Positions 1 through 6,232 of a stretch of DNA of 7,641 nucleotides are shown piece after piece (positions within the stretch are counted from its first letter, which is position 1; every line of letters begins with the position of its first letter). A model generated the notes under the pieces. It was not told the DNA's origin. It worked only from the letters and a program-made list of their open reading frames with translations, and ran no database searches. A program made the position numbers and the translations under genes. Source of the stretch: JBGSKY01 sp041740995 (GTDB lineage Bacteria; Planctomycetota; Planctomycetia; Pirellulales; Pirellulaceae); contig JBGSKY010000117.1 of the NCBI GenBank assembly GCA_041740995.1, positions 1 through 7,641 on the forward strand, read 5' to 3'.

Positions 1-15
1 GGGTATGCCACGATC

Positions 16-122
16 ACGGTATGACCGTACACCAAGGCACCAAAGTACACGAAACCGTACGTTATGGTACGCCCGACTACAGGTGTGCCGGTACCCATGT
101 AAACACGAACGAAACCGGAGGG
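16..122. promoter_or_regulatory. Candidate parA operator / centromere-like repeat cluster
   Basis: This leader is dense in short dyads. ACGGT-ATG-ACCGT (16-28) is a perfect inverted repeat with a 3-nt spacer. CGTAC (56-60) pairs with GTACG (67-71) across 6 nt, and GGTACC (90-95) is palindromic. GTAC occurs five times (27, 45, 57, 67, 91). ParA operons with RHH partners are typically controlled by that partner binding short repeats upstream, and such sites can double as the centromere; that role here is inferred. TGTAAACACGAA (98-109) also resembles a shortened copy of the repA iterons. GGAGGG (117-122) is the likely ribosome binding site for parA. I see no clear sigma-70 type promoter. Confidence 0.45.
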
Positions 123-125
123 CTT

Positions 126-755
126 CTGAAAACAATCGCACTCGTTTCCCAAAAAGGCGGCGCAGGTAAGTCAACGCTGGCGATGAATCTCGCGGTAGCA
201 GCCTTCCGCGCCAAACAGCGCACGCTGCTAATTGACCTGGATCCTCAACATACATCCGAAGCTTGGTACCAAGACCGCGACGAATTGGAACCGTCACTGA
301 TTACGATCCCCGCCAATCAGCTATCGGACACGCTCAAGCGAGCAGAGACCTCCGGTATCCAATTCGCGATGATCGACACAGCAGGTCGCGATGAACCGGC
401 CACAGCGGTAGCCATTAAACATGCGGACTTTTGCCTAGTCCCGTGCCGTCCTACGCCTGCTGATATGAAAGCAGTACCTCCGACCGTGGCGACACTCGAA
501 CGCTTGCAGAAACCCTTTGCGTTTGTGTTGACTCAAACTCCGGCGCGCGGACCGAGAATTCGAGAAGCACAAGTCGGTCTCGGGATGCTGGGTACAGTGT
601 CGCCGGTCACAATCACTTCACGTGCAGCCTTCCAAGATGCCCAGGGGGTAGGGCAAGGAGTTTTGGAATTCGCCCCAAATAGTAAAGCCGCACTTGAGAT
701 TAAGCAGCTTTGGGATTGGATTAACCGTCGTTTTAAGAAGTTCGATCATGGCTAA
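126..755 (+). CDS. parA: ParA-family plasmid partition ATPase
   Basis: This is a Walker-type partition ATPase that would position plasmid copies along the nucleoid. With the chosen start it has 209 residues, the size of small ParA proteins that lack an N-terminal DNA-binding domain. The deviant Walker A motif KGGAGKST (residues 10-17) carries the signature lysine K10. Walker A' is LLIDLDPQ (34-41) and Walker B is FAMIDTAG (80-87) with D84. The frame is open from an ATG at 21, but that adds 35 residues made of the repeat-rich leader and unlike the family. Family members usually begin (M)KTIALVSQKGG, which fits a CTG at 126 preceded by GGAGGG (117-122). No ATG, GTG or TTG lies between the two, so the start codon is either non-canonical or the far upstream ATG. 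The gene overlaps the next one by 8 nt, indicating coupled expression with its partner. Function is secure; the exact start is not. Confidence 0.92.
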   Translation: MKTIALVSQKGGAGKSTLAMNLAVAAFRAKQRTLLIDLDPQHTSEAWYQDRDELEPSLITIPANQLSDTLKRAETSGIQFAMIDTAGRDEPATAVAIKHADFCLVPCRPTPADMKAVPPTVATLERLQKPFAFVLTQTPARGPRIREAQVGLGMLGTVSPVTITSRAAFQDAQGVGQGVLEFAPNSKAALEIKQLWDWINRRFKKFDHG

Positions 756-1047
756 GAAAAGGACGACGCTCGACGCGGTATTTCCTAGTAGATCGATTGC
801 ACCATCCATTGAGCCGGAAGAATCTTCTTTGCCGCCAAGAAAGAAGGATGCGGTGGCGAATCATCTTGGAAAGCGTCCGCACGTAAAGCAGCAAGCTCTT
901 TATCTCAAGCATCCAGTCCATCGCCAACTGAGAGTGCTGGCCTTCGAAGAGGAGAAGAAAATGCACGAACTGTGCATGGAAGCACTCGATCTGCTTTTTG
1001 CCGATCGAGGCTTACCTTCACTTGCAGAGCTCGAAGAGCATCAATGA
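748..1047 (+). CDS. Small ribbon-helix-helix ParB-like partner protein
   Basis: This 99-residue protein starts at an ATG inside the parA stop region, with AAGAAG (735-740) as a weak ribosome binding site. Residues 1-45 are basic, proline-containing and probably disordered. Residues 47-88 fit a ribbon-helix-helix fold: a short strand (QQALYLK), a helix beginning HPVHRQLRVLAFEEEK, then KKMHELCMEALDLLFADRG. That pattern, ending in a short GLPSLAEL tail, is familiar from small genes paired with ParA on alphaproteobacterial plasmids. Inferred role: centromere-binding adaptor that stimulates ParA through its basic N-terminus and represses the operon by binding the repeats upstream of parA. A stand-alone antitoxin is less likely because no toxin gene is adjacent. 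Confidence 0.8.
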   Translation: MAKKRTTLDAVFPSRSIAPSIEPEESSLPPRKKDAVANHLGKRPHVKQQALYLKHPVHRQLRVLAFEEEKKMHELCMEALDLLFADRGLPSLAELEEHQ

Positions 1048-1191
1048 AAACCGTCTTCCATGACGGATTTGAATCAGTCCGTTCGGCCACATTGTAGGCG
1101 CTGCTGCGTGTCACGCCAAATGCTTCTTCGATAGATCCTAAACTCACGTCAGATTTTAAGTTCAATTTTGAGCCTGTTATTGAGGTCTGTC
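1048..1191. other. Gap between partition genes and operon: small hairpin and antisense HTH-like reading
   Basis: No + strand gene fits here. Just after the RHH stop codon, CCGTC (1051-1055) and GACGG (1062-1066) form a 5-bp stem with a 6-nt loop. It is followed by ATTTGA rather than a U-run, so it is a weak terminator at best and could be an operator. On the minus strand an open frame runs through the gap and into both flanking genes. Around 1079-1138 it reads SIEEAFGVTRSSAYNVAER, a good helix-turn-helix pattern. GAGG (1182-1185) serves as ribosome binding site for the following GTG. The operon promoter is presumably here, but I could not place -35 and -10 boxes with conviction. Confidence 0.4.
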
Positions 1192-2634
1192 GTGGGGATT
1201 TTAGCAAAGCTTTTTCTGCAAAAAGACTCCGAACCAGATGCGATCCTGCGTCGATTGGGACTGACGGAACATGATCTAAGTCGCCATTTTTTCTTTTGCG
1301 GCGAAACTGGTTCTGGCAAGACAACCGTGATGCGAATTTTGCTGGAAGCCTATTTATGGTTGGTCTGCCCAGGCGCTGTGCACAGTTGCGTGAAGGTCGA
1401 TGAAGCCGAGTGGATCTGCGCTTTGGTGCGATCGACGCCAATGCGAAATCGACTGATGCATCTAATCCCGGGACAATTCACTTTTAACGTTGCTGGCTTT
1501 GAGATGGGACGGGAAGGCGGCAGTCCCGAATCACTAACCAGACTGCTTCAACGACTCAACGAACAACGTAATCGATCTTCTGGGGACGATTCGGAAAAGG
1601 GTTTTTGGAAGAACCTGTTCTTCGATTTCATGCACTTTGCGGCCACGATCGCATGGCTGGCGCATCGCCGGGGAGCGACCCTGGAACATATTCATCAAGT
1701 CATCGTTAGTTGTCCGTCCGTTGCTGGTCAGGAGGCAACGGCTCAATTTAAGCAAACCGAATGCTGGAAGATGATGGAGTTGGCTGATGCAAATGTCACC
1801 AATGCTGCTGAGGAACGCTCGCTCAATCGCGCGACAGAGTTTTTCTTGAAAATCCAAATTGCGCTCGGCGCAAAAGCTCGTATTGCCGGTGTCCAGCAAT
1901 GTAGCAGCATCCTAACACCCTTCTTGTTATCGCCCTTCTACGAAACATTCTGTTCGCCAACGTCGAGCTTCACGCCCGATATGCCGCTTGATCAGTACTA
2001 TGCAATCATCGACATGCCCGTTTTGATCTTTGGTCCACAGGCACAACTGGCGCAGAGCCTTATTACTTCCATGACTGTGGAAGCCGCTCTGCGACAACGA
2101 TCGCCAAAGTATCACCTGATCGTCGTTCGCGACGAAGTCCACATGCTAGCAGGTGACCCTCTTTACGAAACTCTAGCGCATAGCGTTGCCCGGAGCCATG
2201 GTCTTTCTTTTTGGTCGGCTGTTCAGAACCTTCCTTTGCTTACCTCTAGTTTTGGAGGCGATGCAAAAGCCGAGATGTTGATGAAATCCTTACTAGCCAA
2301 CTACGGAACGAAATTTGTTTTAGCCAATTCGTGCATGGACGTCACCAACAAATTCTTCAGCACCATGTTTGGGCAACATAAAGAGCAGTTTCAAAACTTT
2401 AGCGAGCAGAAGCAGCCTCCGTCGGATTCTTCAACGTTGATGGATTCTGTCTTCGGCACCAAAGGCTTCCAATTTGGCGCTTCGACGTCGTACGCCGATC
2501 GCATTCCACCAGACAAGTTCTTACACCTTCGACGTGGTGGGCCGCCGCATTTTGAAGTCGATGCTTACATGGCAGGCCGCGTCTTTCCGGAAACGTTGTT
2601 GCCTTACAAACTCGTAACTTTTTCACAAAGGTAG
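1192..2634 (+). CDS. TraD/TraG/VirD4-like coupling ATPase without membrane anchor
   Basis: This is a P-loop ATPase of the type IV coupling protein / HerA-FtsK group, whose hexamers drive DNA or protein through a membrane channel. With the GTG start (GAGG six nt upstream) it has 480 residues; a TTG at 1168 would add eight. Walker A GETGSGKT is at residues 37-44. An FNVAGFE segment near 98-104 matches the FNPL-like motif of the group. Walker B lies in HLIVVRDEVHML (308-319) with D314 and E315. ARSHGLSFW plus the following Q345 matches the TraM-recognition region of TraD/TraG, and LLANYGTKFVLAN follows as in those proteins. The usual two N-terminal transmembrane helices are absent: only about 36 residues precede the P-loop. 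The next gene encodes a polytopic membrane protein four nt downstream, which could supply the anchor. A transfer role is inferred; no relaxase is in the window. Confidence 0.82.
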   Translation: MGILAKLFLQKDSEPDAILRRLGLTEHDLSRHFFFCGETGSGKTTVMRILLEAYLWLVCPGAVHSCVKVDEAEWICALVRSTPMRNRLMHLIPGQFTFNVAGFEMGREGGSPESLTRLLQRLNEQRNRSSGDDSEKGFWKNLFFDFMHFAATIAWLAHRRGATLEHIHQVIVSCPSVAGQEATAQFKQTECWKMMELADANVTNAAEERSLNRATEFFLKIQIALGAKARIAGVQQCSSILTPFLLSPFYETFCSPTSSFTPDMPLDQYYAIIDMPVLIFGPQAQLAQSLITSMTVEAALRQRSPKYHLIVVRDEVHMLAGDPLYETLAHSVARSHGLSFWSAVQNLPLLTSSFGGDAKAEMLMKSLLANYGTKFVLANSCMDVTNKFFSTMFGQHKEQFQNFSEQKQPPSDSSTLMDSVFGTKGFQFGASTSYADRIPPDKFLHLRRGGPPHFEVDAYMAGRVFPETLLPYKLVTFSQR

Positions 2635-2638
2635 ATAG

Positions 2639-3226
2639 ATGGAAAACCAAAAACAAGAATCGCTCGTCGATTTTAGTACGGGGATGACCCTCGCATTGAC
2701 AGTCGTGTTTAGTGTGAGTCGGAGTGTGCAGATTTGGTCGCGGGTTCCAGGCTCAACGGGCAGCTGGTTCTACGGTTGGATGTTTGTGGTCGGGCTTGGG
2801 ATAAATGTTTGGTACTACCAAGCAAATGTCCAAGCTTGTCAGGCAAGGGACTTTATAGGCTTGGCATATGTAGCGGAAGCAAGTATCGCCTGGTTCGGAG
2901 TTCATGGAATCGTTCGGCTTTTCAATAATCGGGGCACAGTACCGTCTCACTCATATGAGCCTGGCGTAGGAATTCTTTTTTGGCTTATGCCAGCGCTTAG
3001 TGCCAGCACGGTCGCTATCGTGTCCGATCTGTGCGTAGCCTTGCTGCTCGGATGCGTTTTGTCGCTGCTTGGGAGCCCGATTCAAGCAGGCTGGTATTTC
3101 GCCATGTGTTTTTGGCTATCACTTGGCCACCTCTGGATCAAATCGCGTGATGCGCGGAATTGCCGAGTATGGAGAGACACTCAATACGAAGCAGAGTACA
3201 TGTCCCAAAAAATTAACCGGAGATAA
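2639..3226 (+). CDS. Polytopic inner-membrane protein, family not recognised
   Basis: This 195-residue hydrophobic protein starts four nt after the ATPase stop, with AAAGG (2627-2631) seven nt before the ATG. Likely membrane segments are near residues 13-33, 43-63, 72-95, 109-145 (one long or two short) and 150-167, giving five or six passes. The N-terminal 12 and C-terminal 28 residues are hydrophilic, and the C-terminus is strongly basic and charged, suggesting a cytoplasmic tail. I do not recognise the family. Its position directly behind a coupling-type ATPase that lacks transmembrane helices suggests it could be the membrane platform for that ATPase, by analogy with two-component coupling complexes such as DotL-DotM. 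This is inference from position and topology only. Confidence 0.8.
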   Translation: MENQKQESLVDFSTGMTLALTVVFSVSRSVQIWSRVPGSTGSWFYGWMFVVGLGINVWYYQANVQACQARDFIGLAYVAEASIAWFGVHGIVRLFNNRGTVPSHSYEPGVGILFWLMPALSASTVAIVSDLCVALLLGCVLSLLGSPIQAGWYFAMCFWLSLGHLWIKSRDARNCRVWRDTQYEAEYMSQKINRR

Positions 3227-3228
3227 AT

Positions 3229-3702
3229 ATGGCGACCGAACCGACAAAAGCAGAAACTGACAATTCAAAATCGCTCGTGAGCAGGGGAGTTGGAACGGCC
3301 TTAAAGGCTTTGAAGGCCGCGGTCGGCGCTGCCTACGACGGTGACGTTGGTAACTATCTAGGACATGGAGCTAGCGAGCTCGCCAACGTGATTGTGCATG
3401 GCCATGCCGCGCCCATGTATTCACGCTCGACCAATCCCGTCGAACCTTCACCCGAGGAAGCGCCGGAACAGCCGCAGGTGACCATTCATGGAGCGCCAGA
3501 GCAACAAACGTCGCTAGTTGTATCTCTGGCGTCGCACGCAACAACGACGAACGCAAGTGTATCCAATGAACAAAGTCAGGCGTCGGTAAGCAATCCAGCG
3601 GAATCGACTTTTGTTCGGTCCGAAAGCAAACTTCACCATTATGTCGAGGAGATGTCGGCAATGTCCGATCCACCGATGCCTGAGAATGAATTAAGTCGTT
3701 AA
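3229..3702 (+). CDS. Small low-complexity protein, function unknown
   Basis: This 157-residue protein begins two nt after the previous stop, with GGAG (3219-3222) six nt ahead of the ATG. No signal peptide or transmembrane helix is evident. Residues 15-58 are rich in Ala, Gly and Leu and could form an amphipathic helix (SRGVGTALKALKAAVGAAY). Residues 62-130 are Pro, Ser, Thr, Glu and Gln rich and look disordered, with a short internal repeat (VSNEQSQASVSN). The C-terminal part (131-157) is acidic and helix-prone. I recognise no family. The packed spacing makes it part of the operon, and a cytoplasmic adaptor or substrate-binding linker between ATPase and membrane proteins is possible but unsupported by any motif. 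Confidence 0.7.
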   Translation: MATEPTKAETDNSKSLVSRGVGTALKALKAAVGAAYDGDVGNYLGHGASELANVIVHGHAAPMYSRSTNPVEPSPEEAPEQPQVTIHGAPEQQTSLVVSLASHATTTNASVSNEQSQASVSNPAESTFVRSESKLHHYVEEMSAMSDPPMPENELSR

Positions 3703-3729
3703 ATCACTATCTCAATCCAGAGGTTAACC

Positions 3730-5073
3730 ATGAAAATCGAACAGTTCCTTGAATCAGAAAAAAGTCGCGAAGATGACTCGCGTCCCGTATCTCTAAATAG
3801 TCGCCGAAAGCAGGGCCGTACTGTCGGAGACGGCATGGTTGGAGCTGCGAAAGTTGCCGCTTACACCACCATTGGAAGCCTACTCGTAAGTATGGCTCCG
3901 GCTTTCCTAACAGTATTTGCGGGAAGCCTGTTTATTTTTCGAAGCTGTGATCGGCCCTCACCCATACCCTTGGCGTCGAAATCGTACGTGATTCCTCAAC
4001 AGCCGGGTGCGTCGACATCGGTATCGGCCATGCCTATGCCAATGTTGGGCAATACAAGTCAAGGAATATCGGCAGGAGTCAATACATTTTCAAACCTTGA
4101 AAGGTCGCGAGGAGAGCTTGTTGCTCCGAAATTTGAATCGCGGTCTTTGGAACTAGCAACCTCCGCAATTTCCGAATTGCCCCGGTTCGGATCTAACCAA
4201 GCTGATGACGAATTGATGGGAGTGATACGTGAGTCATCATCCAATAACGCCGCAGTGCAGTTTGAAGGCTCTCCGCTGTTCAATTTTCAACGCGGTAAGA
4301 CCTTCATAGGCACTTGCCAAATGCCAAGTGGGCCATCCAAGCGAGTTTCACTAACTATTGATTCGATCCAGGAAAACGGTAGCCGTATTTCAGCCAAGCT
4401 TTCGCTCTTGCAAGGCGAGATAAAAACGCGGGCATACGAAGGTTTTATCGAAAAGAACCCACCACGCCTTGTTCTCAAGCCGGTCTCCAATCCAACTAGT
4501 TTCGGAATGTTCCTCACTTACATGCCTTGGTACAGCGATTCGCCGACCAACATTGCGCTGCAAATTTCTGATGATGGGAAAACACTCGCTGGAACCAGCG
4601 CTAGCAGCGAAATGTTTGAGCTACTCCCCAAGCCTGAGCAGATTCGATCCACAGCAAGTCACTTCGAAGATACCGTCAACCTTCTTGAGTTCGATAGCGA
4701 AGGTCCTGGTAGCACGGCGTGGAATCTTCAAAAGATTACTGGCGCGTCGATGAACGCAAACTCATCTCAACAATGGATCTTTACCAGTGTTCGAGCAGGA
4801 GTTGGAGGTTTCAGATGGGTCCAGGACGAGGACACAATCGCCTTGGGAACTTATCAAGAGGATTTCGAAAAGAATCAGCTTGACATTACATGGATTAACA
4901 ACGGCGTTACATCGAAATTTTGCGGTCGAATTGAAATCATCAGTGAACCTGCGTTAAGGGTTCGAGTTTGTCTTCCGAAAGATGCGAGGCAACAGCGACC
5001 TGAAACGATTTCGGTCCGGTGCGGAAAAATTTACGAGCTAATTCGAGCTGAAGAAGAAGGAGGTGAATCATGA
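3730..5073 (+). CDS. Single-pass membrane protein with TIGR03067-like C-terminal domain
   Basis: This 447-residue protein starts at an ATG with AGAGG (3719-3723) six nt upstream. A charged N-terminus (1-35) is followed by one hydrophobic stretch (about 40-71). Then comes a Ser/Pro/Met-rich linker to about 180, suggesting N-in, C-out topology. A beta-rich region spans about 183-300, ending ISDDGKTLAGTSASSEMFEL. A second domain (about 328-440) has ALGTYQEDFEKNQLDITW and later LRVRVCLPKDARQQRP. These resemble the GTY.lD..k.P..iD and LrvC...RP pattern of TIGR03067, a domain I associate mostly with Planctomycetes. That match is from memory. The stop overlaps the next start by 4 nt (ATGA), so the two membrane proteins are translationally coupled and probably partners. 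The molecular role is unknown. Confidence 0.82.
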   Translation: MKIEQFLESEKSREDDSRPVSLNSRRKQGRTVGDGMVGAAKVAAYTTIGSLLVSMAPAFLTVFAGSLFIFRSCDRPSPIPLASKSYVIPQQPGASTSVSAMPMPMLGNTSQGISAGVNTFSNLERSRGELVAPKFESRSLELATSAISELPRFGSNQADDELMGVIRESSSNNAAVQFEGSPLFNFQRGKTFIGTCQMPSGPSKRVSLTIDSIQENGSRISAKLSLLQGEIKTRAYEGFIEKNPPRLVLKPVSNPTSFGMFLTYMPWYSDSPTNIALQISDDGKTLAGTSASSEMFELLPKPEQIRSTASHFEDTVNLLEFDSEGPGSTAWNLQKITGASMNANSSQQWIFTSVRAGVGGFRWVQDEDTIALGTYQEDFEKNQLDITWINNGVTSKFCGRIEIISEPALRVRVCLPKDARQQRPETISVRCGKIYELIRAEEEGGES

Positions 5074-6023
5074 GCCAAAGTGAAATCACATTCGAGACTC
5101 TATCGAAGCTAACTCGTAAGAAGCGTCTTCCGTTATGGTTGAAACAATGGCTGCAATTGAGCTCACTTCAGAAGCAACAATTTAAGGGAATGTATTGGGC
5201 GTTCAGCTTGAACCTATCGTTTATGTTTATCTTGGCGGCACTGACACTGACATCGAAAAAAGATGTTGGGATTACGATTGACTTAGGTGACGGAGAACCG
5301 GAAGCCGAGGCGTTATTCAGCCTTCCTTCGGAACTCGAAACAGCAGCACTCGCTGATTTGGAGGTCGTAGAGAATCTAGATATTTCCGTGCCAGAGATTC
5401 TGATTGACATACCTTCGCCGAACCTACCTTCGATAGAGCTCCTTGACGTCGGCAAAGCTGATGAGGCAGTCAGTTCTGGAGAAACTGACCAGAGTGAATC
5501 CATTTTGGATGGCAGTGGAATGAGCGTCAATGAAAGCAAGCTAGTGGCGGAGACAGATCGTCGAGTCGCAGCAGCCGGTGGCCAGCTAAATGGTCCGATA
5601 CGAGTTTCACTATCGTTCAGTGGCGATGATGATCTCGACTTGCACGTAATTTACCAATCCATGACTCGAACTCCCGCGAAAGTTCGTGCAAACGCAAGAA
5701 GTAAGGGTCTTGTACTACCGATGCAATCCGCTTCAAATTATCACATTTTTTACGCTTCTAGACGAAGCGATCATGCCGCCTTGGATGTGGATGCGAATGC
5801 GAGCTCAATCATGTCTGCCCCTTGCGAAAACGTGATTTTTGAAACAGTCCCCAAATCCGCAAAATACGCAATTTATCTGGACAACTTTGCTGAGCGAGGA
5901 GCGTTCGATGCCACTCCTTATGTCATCGTGGTCAAATATGGAAAGCGAACCAAGGTTTTTGAAGGAAAGTTAAAGCCCACCGATCGTATGAAAGAGATTT
6001 GGACGTTCAATTTTTCTGAATAG
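5070..6023 (+). CDS. Single-pass membrane protein with DUF2135/YfaP-like C-terminal domain
   Basis: This 317-residue protein starts at the ATG of an ATGA overlap, with AGGAGG (5058-5063) about six nt upstream. A basic N-terminus (1-40) precedes one transmembrane helix (about 41-61), followed by an acidic Leu/Ile/Pro-rich linker (70-165). Residues 172-317 form a compact domain: RVSLSFSGDDDLDLHVIY, then ALDVDANAS, PCENVIFE, KYAIYLDNFAERG and PYVIVVKYGKRTKVFEG. This order (DLDLHV, LDVD-N, EN-, Y-VYVxxy, F-V-V--G) is that of DUF2135/YfaP-like beta-sandwich domains, frequent in Planctomycetes proteins. The acidic cluster could bind calcium, but that is a guess. Predicted topology matches the preceding gene product, suggesting a paired envelope complex working with the upstream ATPase and membrane protein. 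It is the last gene of the operon. Confidence 0.83.
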   Translation: MSQSEITFETLSKLTRKKRLPLWLKQWLQLSSLQKQQFKGMYWAFSLNLSFMFILAALTLTSKKDVGITIDLGDGEPEAEALFSLPSELETAALADLEVVENLDISVPEILIDIPSPNLPSIELLDVGKADEAVSSGETDQSESILDGSGMSVNESKLVAETDRRVAAAGGQLNGPIRVSLSFSGDDDLDLHVIYQSMTRTPAKVRANARSKGLVLPMQSASNYHIFYASRRSDHAALDVDANASSIMSAPCENVIFETVPKSAKYAIYLDNFAERGAFDATPYVIVVKYGKRTKVFEGKLKPTDRMKEIWTFNFSE

Positions 6024-6045
6024 CCGTTTTTCCGATTTTAGTCAG

Positions 6046-6054
6046 TTATCCACA
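6046..6054 (+). promoter_or_regulatory. DnaA box (TTATCCACA)
   Basis: TTATCCACA is an exact match to the high-affinity DnaA box. It begins 22 nt after the stop codon of the last operon gene and faces the second box at 6107-6115. Confidence 0.8.
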
Positions 6055-6074
6055 GGGTTACCCAATTGCACGCT

Positions 6075-6103
6075 TGTGTTAAATATGTGTTATGAATGTG
6101 TTA
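6075..6103 (+). repeat. Three TGTGTTA repeats at exact 11-bp period, AT-rich candidate unwinding element
   Basis: TGTGTTA occurs at 6075-6081, 6086-6092 and 6097-6103, each 11 bp after the last. The units read TGTGTTAAATA, TGTGTTATGAA and TGTGTTACGTT. The fourth register position is taken up by the inverted DnaA box beginning at 6107. The tract is AT-rich and framed by the two DnaA boxes, the usual arrangement for a DNA unwinding element. The motif also resembles the first half of the iterons (TGTGTAA), so these may be degenerate RepA sites. Confidence 0.65.
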
Positions 6104-6106
6104 CGT

Positions 6107-6115
6107 TGTGGATAG
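6107..6115 (-). promoter_or_regulatory. DnaA box, inverted (CTATCCACA)
   Basis: TGTGGATAG on the + strand reads CTATCCACA on the minus strand, one mismatch from TTATCCACA. Together with the forward box at 6046-6054 it encloses the AT-rich repeat tract. Confidence 0.65.
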
Positions 6116-6159
6116 CGGTTTCTAACTTCTTGAAATCAAAGCCTAATTCGAAATGGCCA

Positions 6160-6222
6160 GTGTGTAAAAGCACGAAAGTCGGTGGGTAAATACACGAAAG
6201 AAGGTGTGTAAAAACACGAAAG
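6160..6222 (+). repeat. Iterons 1-3, 19-bp units at 22-bp spacing
   Basis: GTGTGTAAAAGCACGAAAG (6160-6178), GTGGGTAAATACACGAAAG (6182-6200) and GTGTGTAAAAACACGAAAG (6204-6222) are direct repeats spaced exactly 22 bp apart, about two helical turns. Each holds an imperfect dyad (GTGT...ACAC). Known role of such arrays: binding sites for the plasmid-encoded Rep protein, for replication start and copy-number control. Confidence 0.92.
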
Positions 6223-6232
6223 TGCGTTGGCG

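Noticed and set aside
21..125. N-terminal extension of ParA from ATG 21
   Set aside because: It consists of operator-like repeats, does not resemble the ParA family, has no ribosome binding site, and a family-typical start with GGAGGG lies at 126.
748..1047. Antitoxin of a toxin-antitoxin pair
   Set aside because: The RHH fold allows it, but the gene overlaps parA and no toxin-like small gene is adjacent; a partition partner is simpler.
1534..1899. Minus-strand frame of 121 codons
   Set aside because: It is antisense to the ATPase between its Walker A and B motifs; no independent family signal.
1192..2634. FtsK or chromosomal HerA translocase
   Set aside because: The region after Walker B (ARSHGLSFW-Q, then YGTKFVLAN) fits TraD/TraG coupling proteins better, and the FtsK gamma domain is absent.
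5168..5539. Serine-rich minus-strand frame of 123 codons
   Set aside because: It lies wholly inside the 317-aa membrane protein gene and is a mirror of its acidic linker codons, with no domain of its own.
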